A stretch of DNA of 9,438 bases from Arthrobacter sp. (GCA_025464925.1 JAODMS010000178.1:1-9438), one strand, 5' to 3'; counted from the stretch's first letter, positions 1 to 6,907 are shown. The notes: generated from the sequence alone by a model not told the origin. Program-made: numbers and translations.

Positions 1-482
1 AGCGTGCGGTAGGTGTTGAACTCGGTGCCGCAGGCCATCCCGGAGGAGTTGTTCGCAATGACCCCGCCGACGGTGCAGGCGATCTCGCTCGCCGGGTCCG
101 GGCCGAGTTTGCGGCCGAAGGCGGCCAATCGGGCGTTGACGCTGCGGATGGTGGCGCCGGGCTGGACACGAACGCGGGCTCCGCCGTCGAGCACTTCGAT
201 GCCGCGGAAGTGCTGGCGGGTGTTGATGAGAAGGCTGTCGCTGAGCGCCTGGCCGGAGAGGCTGGTGCCGCCGGAACGGAAAGTTGCGGGGATGTTCAGC
301 TCGCGGCTGCGCCGCAGCAGCGCGCCGACGGCATCGGCGTTGCGCGGCGTTGCGACGCCCTGGGGGATCAGGAGGTAGTGGGAGGCATCGTGCGCCATGG
401 CCCGTCGGTCCAGGTCCCGGGTGCTGACCGCGTCCAGGTCCAGTTGGTCGAACAGCGATGCTGCTGTGGCGGTGACTCTCAT
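1..482 (-). CDS. D-lactate dehydrogenase-type FAD-binding oxidase, N-terminal part (runs off the left edge)
   Basis: The first 160 codons are visible and open. The protein begins MRVTATAASLFDQLDLDAVS. It carries the PCMH-type FAD-binding signature: FRSGGTSLSGQ for the pyrophosphate loop at about residues 66-76, then GPDPASEIACTVGGVIANNS followed by SGMACGT near residues 130-156. This pattern fits the large (roughly 900+ residue) D-lactate dehydrogenase/glycolate oxidase family, in which an FAD domain is fused to C-terminal Fe-S domains; the C-terminal part lies outside the window. Expected role: membrane-associated oxidation of D-lactate to pyruvate, passing electrons to quinone or cytochrome. 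The ATG is supported by GGAGG at 487-491, four bases upstream. The gene follows the regulator relic by 14 bases on the same strand and diverges from lutABC, which fits a lactate locus. The exact substrate (D-lactate versus glycolate or another 2-hydroxy acid) is inferred. Confidence 0.85.
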   Translation of the reverse strand, partial: MRVTATAASLFDQLDLDAVSTRDLDRRAMAHDASHYLLIPQGVATPRNADAVGALLRRSRELNIPATFRSGGTSLSGQALSDSLLINTRQHFRGIEVLDGGARVRVQPGATIRSVNARLAAFGRKLGPDPASEIACTVGGVIANNSSGMACGTEFNTYRT

Positions 483-496
483 GCGTCCTCCAAGGG

Positions 497-984
497 TTAT
501 GTCAGGGGTGGGGCCTGCGCGGCCGAGGCTTCGTGCGTCCGCCGGTAGAACCATTCGATGTGCTCGCGCACGGGGCGGCCGGCAAGCATGGTGGCGATGA
601 CCGCGTTCCCGGCGAGTGAACTGCGCGCCTCCTGGAACAGGGCATCCAGCTCGTGGAAGGTCTCGCGGGCCAGTTCCGGGTCATCCATGGCGTGCTGCAG
701 CCGGGCAGCCTGCTGCAGCTCCTCCGCCGCGTCGGTGCGCGCCGCTCCCGTCTGGGCCGCCCGGGTCTCGAGCAGCATGCGGGTCTGGACGATGTCCGCG
801 ACAGGCAGCCGGCTGCTAAGCGACGTGCAGGCGCAGCGCGGACGACAGGCCCGCCTCGATGTCCTGCAGCGGTCCACGAGTTCCTCCACGTTGAGAGACG
901 ACGGTGTGAGGTCAGAGCGCTGTGGCCGGACCACAAGAGCCTAGCGTACATTTCCTCTGCGAGGTGAGCAGCTTCACGTTGATT
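497..984 (-). pseudogene. GntR/FadR-family (FCD) transcriptional regulator, degraded
   Basis: Pieces of one regulator lie in order but in different frames. A likely N-terminal helix reads HLAEEMYARLL (about 973-930). RGGT followed by GPLQDIEAGLSSALRLHVA is the segment just after a GntR wing; it lies in a second frame that hits TAG within a few codons. The FCD effector domain then continues in a third register as LPVADIVQTRMLLETRAAQ through SSLAGNAVIATML to VREHIEWFYRRTH, ending at TAA 497-499. The recognition helices normally found between the first two pieces (some 40-50 residues) are missing. In the FCD domain ATMLAGRP joins directly to VREHIEW, where intact relatives have several dozen more residues including metal-ligand histidines. 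No good start codon precedes the N-terminal piece. In a working copy it would control the adjoining lactate genes. The family call is from recognised motifs; the deletion sizes are estimates. Confidence 0.75.
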
Positions 985-1046
985 GTGGAGTGAAACTGAC
1001 GGTGGTCCGTGCGTGATGTGGCGCGGTCAGACCCCACAGCTCCTGT

Positions 1047-1549
1047 GCGGAAGCCCGGGCCAACGCTGTCGGCGCCCAAAACCTACGAACGTCCGAACTG
1101 CTCGTCTAGGTCCGGGGTGTGACGGACGCCGGGGCGCAGCCCGGCTCCTACTTCCCGCACGCGTCGCCTGCCACCCCGGCTGCCACGGCGTGCGCCTGCT
1201 CCGGCTCGGGGACCGGCAGGCCCGGCTTCTGGGCAGTGTCACAGGGATCGACATGGCCGAACTGCCGGAAGCTGATCAGTGCTGCGGCTTCGGCGGCACG
1301 TTCTCGATGAAAAACGCCGACGTCTCCTCGGCCATGCTCGAGGACAAGACAGCGAACATCACGGCAACCGGCGCCAGCCTGTGCTCCGGCGGGGATGCCT
1401 CCTGCCTCATGCACATCGGCGGCGGCCTCTCCCGCCAGGGCAGCGACATCAGCACTCTTCACCTGGCCGAAATCCTCGCCAGCACCATCGAGGAGCCCGC
1501 GTCCGTCACCGGCGAAGTCCGCGTCTCCACCGGAAAGGCCACACGATGA
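1047..1549 (+). pseudogene. lutA: LutA (lactate utilisation Fe-S oxidoreductase), N-terminally deleted and frameshifted
   Basis: LutA is the CCG-domain subunit of the LutABC L-lactate oxidation complex, normally about 240-260 residues. Only roughly the second half remains. The first traces are AEARANAVGA at 1047-1076, then SELLV, an in-frame TAG where relatives have Asp, and GVTDAGA to SYFPH ending near 1160. The frame then slips by one base into RVACHPGCHGVRLLRLGD and stays open to the end. Both cysteine motifs of the C-terminal CCG domain survive: CHPGCH (1169-1186) and CCGFGGTF (from 1280), followed by GGDASCLMHIGG. The stop TGA (1547-1549) overlaps the lutB ATG as ATGA, so the operon junction is preserved. 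About 125 N-terminal residues, including the first CCG domain, are absent. Substitutions around the TAG go with the indels, which favours true decay over base-calling error. A shortened C-terminal product from an internal start cannot be excluded. Confidence 0.8.
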
Positions 1550-3072
1550 GCACCTACCTCGGCATGCCCTCCATACCTGTCTATGGCACGGGCAACCTGC
1601 ACGCCTCCGAATCCTTCCCGAAGGCCGCACACCGCGAACTCGGGAACGCCCAGCTGCGGGCCAACCTCGGCCACGCCACCCACACCATCCGTGACAAGCG
1701 GATCGCAGTGGTCTCCGAACTGCCGGACTGGGAAGACCTGCGCGACGCCGGGTCCGCGATCAAGGAATCAGTGATGGCCCGCCTGCCCGAGCTCCTGGAA
1801 CAGTTCGAGGCGAACTTCACTGCCCGCGGCGGCGTCATTCACTGGGCCCGGGACGCCGATGAGGCCAACGAGATCGTGGCCGGGCTGATCCGGGAGACCG
1901 GGGAAGCCGACGTGGTCAAGATCAAATCCATGGCCACCCAGGAAATCGGCCTCAACGAATACCTCGAAGAGCAGGGCATTGCCGCCTATGAGACCGACCT
2001 CGCCGAGCTGATCGTCCAGTTGGACCACGACAAGCCCAGCCACATCCTGGTCCCGGCGATCCATAAGAACCGAACCCAGGTCCGGGATATCTTCCTTCGC
2101 GAGATGGAGGGCGTGGATCCAGACTTGACCAACGAACCGGCCCGCCTCGCCGGCGCTGCCAGGGCGCACCTGCGCCGGAAGTTCCTTACCGCCAAGGTCG
2201 CCGTTTCAGGCGCCAACTTCGCACTTGCAGATTCGGGCACCCTCGCTGTTGTTGAATCCGAAGGCAACGGCCGGATGTGTCTGACCCTGCCCGAGACACT
2301 GATTACGGTGATGGGCGTGGAGAAGCTCCTGCCCACCTGGCAGGACCTTGAAGTGTTCATGCAACTGCTCCCGCGGTCCTCCACCGGGGAGCGGATGAAC
2401 CCGTACACCTCGCTGTGGACCGGCGTCACCGAAGGCGACGGGCCGCAGAACGTGCACCTGGTGCTGCTGGACAACGGCCGCAGTGCCGCCTTGGCCGATG
2501 AAATGGGACGCTCGGCATTGCACTGCATCCGGTGCAGCGCCTGCATGAACGTCTGCCCTGTCTATGAGCGCACCGGCGGCCACGCCTACGGCTCCACCTA
2601 CCCCGGCCCGATCGGGGCGATCCTTTCACCGCTGATGACCGGCATCCAGGCCGAGGAGAACAACTCGCTGCCTTACGCGTCCTCACTGTGCGGGGCCTGC
2701 TACGACGCGTGCCCGGTGAAGATCAACATCCCGGACATTCTGGTGCACCTGCGCAGTGTCGACGTGGACAGCAAACGCGGAAAGAAGAAAATCCCCAGCC
2801 AGATGGACGTCGGCATGAATGCCGCCTCCTGGGCGCTGTCCTCAGGCAAACGGCTCGGTCTGCTCGAAAAAGGACTGCCGCTGGGACGCCTGGCCGCCGG
2901 CACCGACAAGAAAATCACCAAATTGCCAGGCATCGCCGCCGGCTGGACCCAGAGCCGCGACATCCCGGCGCCGCCCAAGCAGTCCTTCCGCGACTGGTGG
3001 AAGAAGGAACACCGGGCCCCGGGCACCGACGCTGCCTCCGCCGCATCACATGACCAGGAAGACCAGCCATGA
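1546..3072 (+). CDS. lutB: LutB, iron-sulfur subunit of the L-lactate oxidation complex
   Basis: This intact 508-residue protein matches the normal LutB/LldF/YkgF length. It has an N-terminal LUD (lactate utilisation) domain, then a ferredoxin-like region with two clusters: C327, C330, C333 and C337 in CIRCSACMNVCP, and C382, C385 and C389 in CGACYDACPV. These are the expected 4Fe-4S ligands that relay electrons from lactate oxidation to the respiratory chain. The segment GGHAYGSTYPGPIGAIL between them is typical of the family. The ATG at 1546 is preferred over in-frame upstream codons because it overlaps the lutA stop as ATGA, has GGAAAGG at 1532-1538 upstream, and gives the usual N-terminus. 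It overlaps lutC by four bases in the same way, implying translational coupling. Oddity: its partner lutA is broken, so the complete complex probably cannot form from this locus. Confidence 0.93.
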   Translation: MSTYLGMPSIPVYGTGNLHASESFPKAAHRELGNAQLRANLGHATHTIRDKRIAVVSELPDWEDLRDAGSAIKESVMARLPELLEQFEANFTARGGVIHWARDADEANEIVAGLIRETGEADVVKIKSMATQEIGLNEYLEEQGIAAYETDLAELIVQLDHDKPSHILVPAIHKNRTQVRDIFLREMEGVDPDLTNEPARLAGAARAHLRRKFLTAKVAVSGANFALADSGTLAVVESEGNGRMCLTLPETLITVMGVEKLLPTWQDLEVFMQLLPRSSTGERMNPYTSLWTGVTEGDGPQNVHLVLLDNGRSAALADEMGRSALHCIRCSACMNVCPVYERTGGHAYGSTYPGPIGAILSPLMTGIQAEENNSLPYASSLCGACYDACPVKINIPDILVHLRSVDVDSKRGKKKIPSQMDVGMNAASWALSSGKRLGLLEKGLPLGRLAAGTDKKITKLPGIAAGWTQSRDIPAPPKQSFRDWWKKEHRAPGTDAASAASHDQEDQP

Positions 3073-3701
3073 ACGCCCGCGAAGAGATCCTTGAACGGAT
3101 CCGCACCGCCCTGAAAGACAGCCCCGAGGTGCCCGAAATTCCACGTGGATACCGGGCCGCATCCCAGTTGGGCGAAGTTGAACTGATCGAGCTGCTGGTG
3201 GGCCGCCTGACCGACTACAAAGCGCAGGTCTCCGTCGTTGACGCCGAGGACGTGCCGGCAAAGATCGCAGAACTCCTAGCAGGAGCTGGCAGTTACGTCG
3301 TGCCCGCAGGGCTGGACGCCGGCTGGCTCACTGGACCTGAGCTCGAACATGACAGCCGGCGCCGCCTGGATTCGGCCGCTGCCCCGCTGAGCGTTGCCGA
3401 ACTCGACGGCATCGACGCCGTCGTGACAGGAAGCGCCGTGTCCGTCGCCGAAACCGGGACCATCATTCTGGACGGCAGTCCCAACCAGGGCCGCCGTGCG
3501 ATCACCCTCGTCCCGGACCACCACATCTGCGTGGTGAAAATCGCCGACATTACCGGGATCCTGCCGGAGGCGTTGCGCCGGATCGACGGCACCAGGCCAC
3601 TGACCATGATCAGTGGTCCCAGTGCCACCAGCGACATCGAACTCGAACGAGTCGAGGGAGTCCACGGACCCCGCCAACTCGACGTAATTATCGCCCGCTA
3701 A
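3069..3701 (+). CDS. lutC: LutC, LUD-domain subunit of the L-lactate oxidation complex
   Basis: This intact 210-residue LUD-domain protein begins MNAREEILERIRTALKD. It carries the conserved core GSAVSVAETGTIILDGS followed by GRRAITLVPDHHICVV at about residues 119-157, the diagnostic stretch of LutC/YkgG. LutC works with LutA and LutB in oxidising L-lactate to pyruvate in the cytoplasm or at the inner face of the membrane. The ATG (3069) overlaps the lutB stop (3070-3072) as ATGA. Length is close to the usual 200-240 residues, with no internal lesion seen. It is the last intact gene of the operon; the next frame starts 98 bases downstream, with no strong terminator hairpin visible between. Confidence 0.92.
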   Translation: MNAREEILERIRTALKDSPEVPEIPRGYRAASQLGEVELIELLVGRLTDYKAQVSVVDAEDVPAKIAELLAGAGSYVVPAGLDAGWLTGPELEHDSRRRLDSAAAPLSVAELDGIDAVVTGSAVSVAETGTIILDGSPNQGRRAITLVPDHHICVVKIADITGILPEALRRIDGTRPLTMISGPSATSDIELERVEGVHGPRQLDVIIAR

Positions 3702-3799
3702 GACGAGGCAGGACGACGGGGCCGCGGTCACGATCCCGGCCATGCCACCGCAGGCGCCGGCGCACCCGTTCCCCACTGCCGCTGAACGAAAGGCACCCC

Positions 3800-4136
3800 A
3801 TGACCTTCTACCGCCATGACACCTGGCGTGACCTCCTCGGCGCCGTCGTGGAAGCCCGAAAAGACGGGGCCGTCATCCGTAAGGGACTCGTGGAGGACAT
3901 CATGCCCGATTCTTCGGCGCTCTGGATTGGCCGCCGATGGGCTGACAGGCCGGGTACTCATCGAAGCCGCTGAAGGACATGAGGTGTGGGTGGAACCCAG
4001 GCAACTGAAGGGTACCCGCGCTTACCGCATGAGCTGGTCCGCGCTCCAACCCGGGCATGGTCGGCACCAACCGGACGACGCCAGCCATGGACGGCTCCGC
4101 TACCGGATCCGGACGTCAGTGACAGAAAAAGCATGA
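3800..4136 (+). pseudogene. Small protein of unknown function, single-base frameshift
   Basis: The frame opens at ATG 3800 after GAAAGG (3788-3793, six-base spacing) and reads MTFYRHDTWRDLLGAVVEAR, then GLVEDIMPDSSALW. It then breaks and runs out as IGRRWADRPGTHRSR and a stop. Dropping one base, most simply the A at 3926, joins SALW to LAADGLTGRVLIEAAEGHEV, then VWVEPRQLKGTRAYRM, ending at TGA 4134-4136. The repaired product is 111 residues, soluble and without cysteine motifs or membrane segments. I recognise the style from Arthrobacter-type genomes but can assign no function. Its stop overlaps the ppsR start (ATGA at 4133-4136), suggesting it belonged to the same transcription unit. The extra A may be a genuine mutation or a sequence error, because all the rest of the frame is clean. 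Confidence 0.6.
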
Positions 4137-4484
4137 CCAGCGGCGATCCGGCCTGTCTACTTCCTTTCGGACAGCACTGGCATCACCGCGGAAACGCTCG
4201 GCAACACGTTGCTGACGCAATTCCCTGTGAACAATTTTGACCGCATCAGGATCCCGTTCATCACCACCGCAAGGCAGGCGCGCTCCGTCGTCGGGACCAT
4301 CGACGGCCACACCGCTACCGGCCTGCAGCCCATCGTGTTTTCCACCACAGTCAACAGCGAAATACGGCAGATTCTTGCCACGTGCCAGGGAATCATCGTG
4401 GACCTCCTCGGGACCCATATTGGAGTTCTCGAGCAGGGGCTCGGCACGCCGGCCAGCGGGGACCAGGAAGGGCACCCGGACTAG
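4133..4484 (+). pseudogene. ppsR: PEP synthase regulatory protein (PpsR, kinase/pyrophosphorylase), N-terminal fragment
   Basis: The segment RPVYFLSDSTGITAETLGNT, followed by LLTQFPVNNFDRIRIPFITT and IIVDLLGTHIGVLEQGLGT, is the start of the DUF299/PpsR family. This bifunctional enzyme inactivates PEP synthase by ADP-dependent phosphorylation and reactivates it by Pi-dependent dephosphorylation. Only about 115 of roughly 270 residues remain. The P-loop and catalytic C-terminal half are gone, and the frame ends at TAG 4482-4484. The natural ATG (4133, overlapping the previous stop) is out of frame with the body; removing one C of the pair at 4148-4149 restores MTSGDRPVYFLSDSTG. The fragment abuts the tail of ppsA, its usual partner gene, so a single large deletion probably removed the 3' part of this gene and the 5' part of ppsA. 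Confidence 0.85.
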
Positions 4485-4490
4485 GGAACG

Positions 4491-4839
4491 CAGCTTCCCT
4501 CCAACGCGCTGTTGGCTGACGACTTTCTGGACCACTTTGACGGCTTCTCCATCGGCTCCAACGACATGACCCAGCTGGCCCTGGGGCTGGACCGGGACTC
4601 GGCGATTGTCTCGGCCGGCTTCGATGAACGTGATCCTGCAGTCAAGAAGCTCCTGAGCATGGCCATTAAAGCATGCAAGTCCCACGGCAAGTATGTCGGC
4701 ATCTGTGGCCAAGGGCCGAGCGACCACCCGGACTTTGCCGAATGGCTTGTCGCGGAAGGCATTGAGTCGGTTTCCCCTGAATCCGGACACTGTAGTAGAC
4801 ACCTGGCTCCGGCTTTCCAACACCGTCGCCGTCCAATGA
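4491..4839 (+). pseudogene. ppsA: Phosphoenolpyruvate synthase (PpsA), C-terminal fragment
   Basis: The first recognisable residues are [19 protein letters not shown], then [36 protein letters not shown] and [18 protein letters not shown]. This is the end of the PEP-binding TIM barrel of PEP synthase (pyruvate + ATP to PEP + AMP + Pi), including the catalytic-cysteine motif [10 protein letters not shown]. Only about 115 of roughly 790 residues are left; the ATP-grasp and phosphohistidine domains are missing. Near the end the C run at 4774-4777 has one C too many. Removing it changes SVSPESG to [18 protein letters not shown], the normal terminus, ending TGA 4837-4839. The fragment is in the same reading frame as the ppsR piece, separated only by TAG 4482-4484 and a short junction. 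It has no start codon of its own. Confidence 0.85.
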
Positions 4840-4943
4840 CCAGCCCAGCTGAGGACTAAGGCAGCGAGGCAGCAGTCACGGCACCGGCCTGGGAAAACGC
4901 ACCGCTACGAGGGGTTCCAGCGTATGCAGCAACATGGCTATGA

Positions 4944-4957
4944 GTCACGGTTGTGAC
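4944..4957. repeat. Short inverted repeat upstream of the GPP34 gene
   Basis: GTCAC, four bases (GGTT), then GTGAC form a perfect 5-bp dyad about 28 bases before the ATG at 4986. The spacing to the gene would suit an operator, but arms this short occur by chance and no flanking promoter boxes are clear. The rest of 4840-4985 holds nothing else I can identify. Confidence 0.2.
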
Positions 4958-4985
4958 CGACGACTGACGGGGGCACCATGATCTT

Positions 4986-5684
4986 ATGGATCCTCAAACA
5001 GCTAAAGCCGAGGAATTGAGCCTTCCACAGGCTTTCCTCCTCCTGGCAACGAACGATACCGACGGTGAACCCGAACTGCCGGCCTACATACTCAGGACCA
5101 CGGTGGCGGGAGCAATCCTGGCCGAACTGGACCTGCTTGGTGCAATTGAACTGCAGGGGAGAAATGTCCGGGCCACCGGTAGAGAACCGCAAACGGACCT
5201 CCAGCACGAATTGGAGATCATCCGCCACAAATCTCGTCCGCACTCTCCCAAAAAGTGGGTCTCCATGCTGGAGGGCCGCGCCGAAGTGCAGCGCGTCTAC
5301 GAGAGCATGGTTTCCCGCGGCATCGTGGATCAAGTCGGCGAAAAGCACCTTGGCGTTTTCAAGAGCGTGCGGTACCCGGAGAAGGACCACGCTCCGGAGG
5401 CCGCGCTCCTGAAGAGGATCGAGTCGGCTCTAAGTGGCGGCCCGGCCAAGCCGGCGTCCGCTTCCCCGGCCGAGGAGCCGGCCCCTGCAGAAACTGCCCG
5501 CACGGAAACCGATCCGAGGAGCCGGGCGCTGATCGCACTACTGCACGCAGCGGGTTTGCTTGAGAAGCTCTTCCCGGCAGCCGATCAGAACTGGATTCAA
5601 GACCTGACGCATGACCGCTGGCCAGCCCGTGCGGTGGAGGACGAACTTCGCGAGCTCAGGGTGGCGGCTGAACCACTCGTCTGA
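4986..5684 (+). CDS. GPP34 (GOLPH3-like) family phosphoprotein
   Basis: This is an intact 232-residue protein. The opening EELSLPQAFLLLATNDTDG and the helix TTVAGAILAELDLLGAIELQ, followed by VRATGREPQTD, are the hallmark N-terminus of the GPP34 family (bacterial relatives of Golgi phosphoprotein 3, common in Actinobacteria). The middle alternates helices (WVSMLEGRAEVQRVYESMV) with a short strand, GVFKSVRYPEKD. A Pro/Ala/Glu-rich linker (about residues 152-172) precedes a final helical segment containing ALIALLHAAGLLEKLFP. In eukaryotes the fold binds phosphatidylinositol 4-phosphate; the bacterial role is not established. No signal peptide or membrane span is seen. The ATG at 4986 has only a weak, distant G-rich sequence upstream (near 4968-4973); an ATG at 4978 is out of frame. 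The gene appears single and undamaged amid relics. Confidence 0.82.
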   Translation: MDPQTAKAEELSLPQAFLLLATNDTDGEPELPAYILRTTVAGAILAELDLLGAIELQGRNVRATGREPQTDLQHELEIIRHKSRPHSPKKWVSMLEGRAEVQRVYESMVSRGIVDQVGEKHLGVFKSVRYPEKDHAPEAALLKRIESALSGGPAKPASASPAEEPAPAETARTETDPRSRALIALLHAAGLLEKLFPAADQNWIQDLTHDRWPARAVEDELRELRVAAEPLV

Positions 5685-5844
5685 AGAGATTCGATAAACA
5701 TGCAGTCGCACCCTCAGGAGGTGTTCCTCTGTTTCCTCAGTATTGTTGTGCCGGGGCCAGACCGGCTGGGCTGTTCCCCAGGCCGCAGGCCGCTGAACGC
5801 CCCGTTCCGCCCGGGTTGAACCGATAGTGGCTTTCCTGCCCCCG

Positions 5845-6165
5845 CTAGCCACCAGATTTCGCCTTGCCAGGTCGGTTTAGCTCTGTCATGAGAGAGCGGT
5901 TGACGCTGTGTGCGGCGTCCAGATCCGACGATAACCCCACAAGTTCTTGCTGCAACCGCCGGACTTCTTGAATCGCGTCGCTCGCTTGTCGGGAAAGAAC
6001 GCGGTTCTGGTCGGCGAGTTCCTGGACAAGGATAAAGCTTTTTCTGAATTCCTGGCGGAGCCGTTGGTTCTCCTGTCGAAGGAGGCCACGTTCAACCTGC
6101 AGCGAACCGGAAGAGGAACTTGATTCCTCGGGCCCTCGTAGCGATGGCTGCCAGTGTGCTTGTAT
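5845..6165 (-). CDS. Coiled-coil protein fragment without a recognisable start codon
   Basis: A minus-strand frame of about 106 codons ends at TAG (5845-5847) and is bounded upstream by TGA (6166-6168). It reads LQVERGLLRQENQRLRQEF, then VQELADQNRVLSRQ, IQEVRRLQQELVGLSSDLD and SVNRSLMTELNR. Leu/Val/Ile recur at heptad spacing between Gln, Glu, Arg and Asp, which is a strong coiled-coil pattern of about 75 residues. A Ser-rich stretch lies before it. There is no ATG, GTG or TTG ahead of the coil; only CTG at 6102-6100 is available, without a ribosome site. It is therefore probably a 5'-truncated or frameshifted remnant, and no family is recognised. Caution: the exactly opposed plus-strand frame is also open over about 5935-6123, reading as a hydrophobic/charged mix, and its last codon position is slightly more GC-rich, so the strand call is not certain. 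Confidence 0.4.
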   Translation of the reverse strand: MQAHWQPSLRGPEESSSSSGSLQVERGLLRQENQRLRQEFRKSFILVQELADQNRVLSRQASDAIQEVRRLQQELVGLSSDLDAAHSVNRSLMTELNRPGKAKSGG

Positions 6166-6548
6166 TCATCCCTGTAGTGCTGCGTGATCCCTCCACCACA
6201 GAAGCGGTTCCGGCCGGTTGGTTGGTCGCCATGCTTTGGGCGGCGCCCCTGACTGCTTACCTGGCCAGCCGCCGCCTTGGCGTCCCACTGGGGGTTGGTC
6301 CTTCCCTCCTGGTCGGACTTCCTCAGTTGCCTCCGGTCGTATTGGTCTCCGCGGCCAGCGTTTGGCTTGACGTACAGCGTGGTCACCTGCTCGCTGGTTC
6401 CGGTGAGGAGTCCATGCCGTATGGAATAGGGACAACCGCCGCATTAACCGCTGGAGTTATCCTGCTGATTCTGGTGGCCGCTGCCGCCATGCTGGGAGCA
6501 CGGCGCCAAGCAAGGAAGAAGAAGTTCCACCGGCCAATCGCAGGGTAA
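6120..6548 (+). CDS. Small integral membrane protein, unknown function
   Basis: The frame encodes about 142 residues with hydrophobic spans at roughly residues 4-22 (ALVAMAASVLVFIPVV), 33-49 (GWLVAMLWAAPLTAYLA), 57-82 and 107-126 (GVILLILVAAAAMLGA). A basic tail, RRQARKKKFHRPIAG, follows, so three or four membrane helices with the C-terminus inside are expected. The start is uncertain. TTG at 6120 has GAAGAGG only a few bases upstream; ATG at 6144 would shorten the first helix and has no clear ribosome site. No family is recognised. The 5' end overlaps the opposed coiled-coil frame by 46 bases, so the two would be divergent if both are real. The basic tail and span pattern make this frame more convincing than the antisense frames. 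Confidence 0.55.
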   Translation: MIPRALVAMAASVLVFIPVVLRDPSTTEAVPAGWLVAMLWAAPLTAYLASRRLGVPLGVGPSLLVGLPQLPPVVLVSAASVWLDVQRGHLLAGSGEESMPYGIGTTAALTAGVILLILVAAAAMLGARRQARKKKFHRPIAG

Positions 6549-6907
6549 GTCCCTCCGGCGTCGAATCCGTGCTGTCGGACATCTTCGACAAGGACCGTGA
6601 ATTCCTCGACGCCACGGCCGGCCAAGATAGGGCCGTCGACCACCGCCCAGATCGGGCTGACCTTCATATCCAAACCCAACGTGCTCCCGGGAAAACCCGG
6701 ACCGGGCCGTAACAGGTCAGGTTCTCGGAAGGACGACTTCTTACAGGTGAACGTTGCTCTGCAGCAGGGCCTTGCCTCTGGCAGGAAGCTCAGTCGCAAG
6801 GAACGGTGATTACTGGCAGGCCGCAAGCTGCCAGCGGACCCCAGCGCCTGGGCACCGTTGATGCTCCAGAGGCCTGGACCTTGGTTTGGGTTAGGGAAGG
6901 ACGTGGG
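6549..6907. other. Gene-poor stretch with short unassigned frames
   Basis: No recognisable gene lies here. A minus-strand stretch reads MKVSPIWAVVDGPILAGRGV and then EEFTVLVEDVRQHGFDAGG (about 6670-6560) with protein-like composition. It has no visible start signal, and in the 3' direction it runs into the antisense of the membrane gene. The exactly opposed plus frame gives GVESVLSDIFDKDREFLDA, also plausible. A short plus frame ends KDDFLQVNVALQQGLASGRK (to 6809). Any of these may be remnants of decayed genes; none can be assigned. Confidence 0.3.

Noticed and set aside
13..600. Three plus-strand frames near the left edge
   Set aside because: They are antisense to the FAD oxidase and the regulator relic, both recognised on the minus strand.
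1130..1170. Programmed frameshifting in lutA
   Set aside because: Several shifts, an in-frame TAG and loss of the N-terminal half occur together, and no slippery heptamer or downstream structure was seen; decay is simpler.
1279..1545. In-frame N-terminal extension of LutB by 89 codons
   Set aside because: It overlaps the conserved lutA C-terminus in another frame; the ATGA junction at 1546 gives the normal LutB start.
983..1549. A 188-codon open frame from TTG 983 covering the lutA region
   Set aside because: Its first 60 codons do not resemble LutA; the true homologous sequence upstream of 1160 is in a different frame, so the frame is a chance extension of the relic.
1148..1630. A 160-codon minus-strand frame opposite lutA/lutB
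   Set aside because: Mirror frame of recognised plus-strand coding sequence with no start signal or family.
4116..4823. A 235-codon minus-strand open frame
   Set aside because: It lies opposite the ppsR and ppsA fragments, whose plus-strand sequences are clearly homologous to known proteins; the antisense openness follows from GC-rich codon bias.
5886..6386. A 166-codon minus-strand frame
   Set aside because: Low-complexity composition, no domain, and it overlaps both the coiled-coil frame and the membrane protein in the wrong register.
6383..6826. A 147-codon minus-strand frame containing VSPIWAVVDGPILAGRG
   Set aside because: Half of it is antisense to the membrane protein and the N-terminal part looks random; only the middle stretch is protein-like, so it is recorded as unassigned rather than as a gene.
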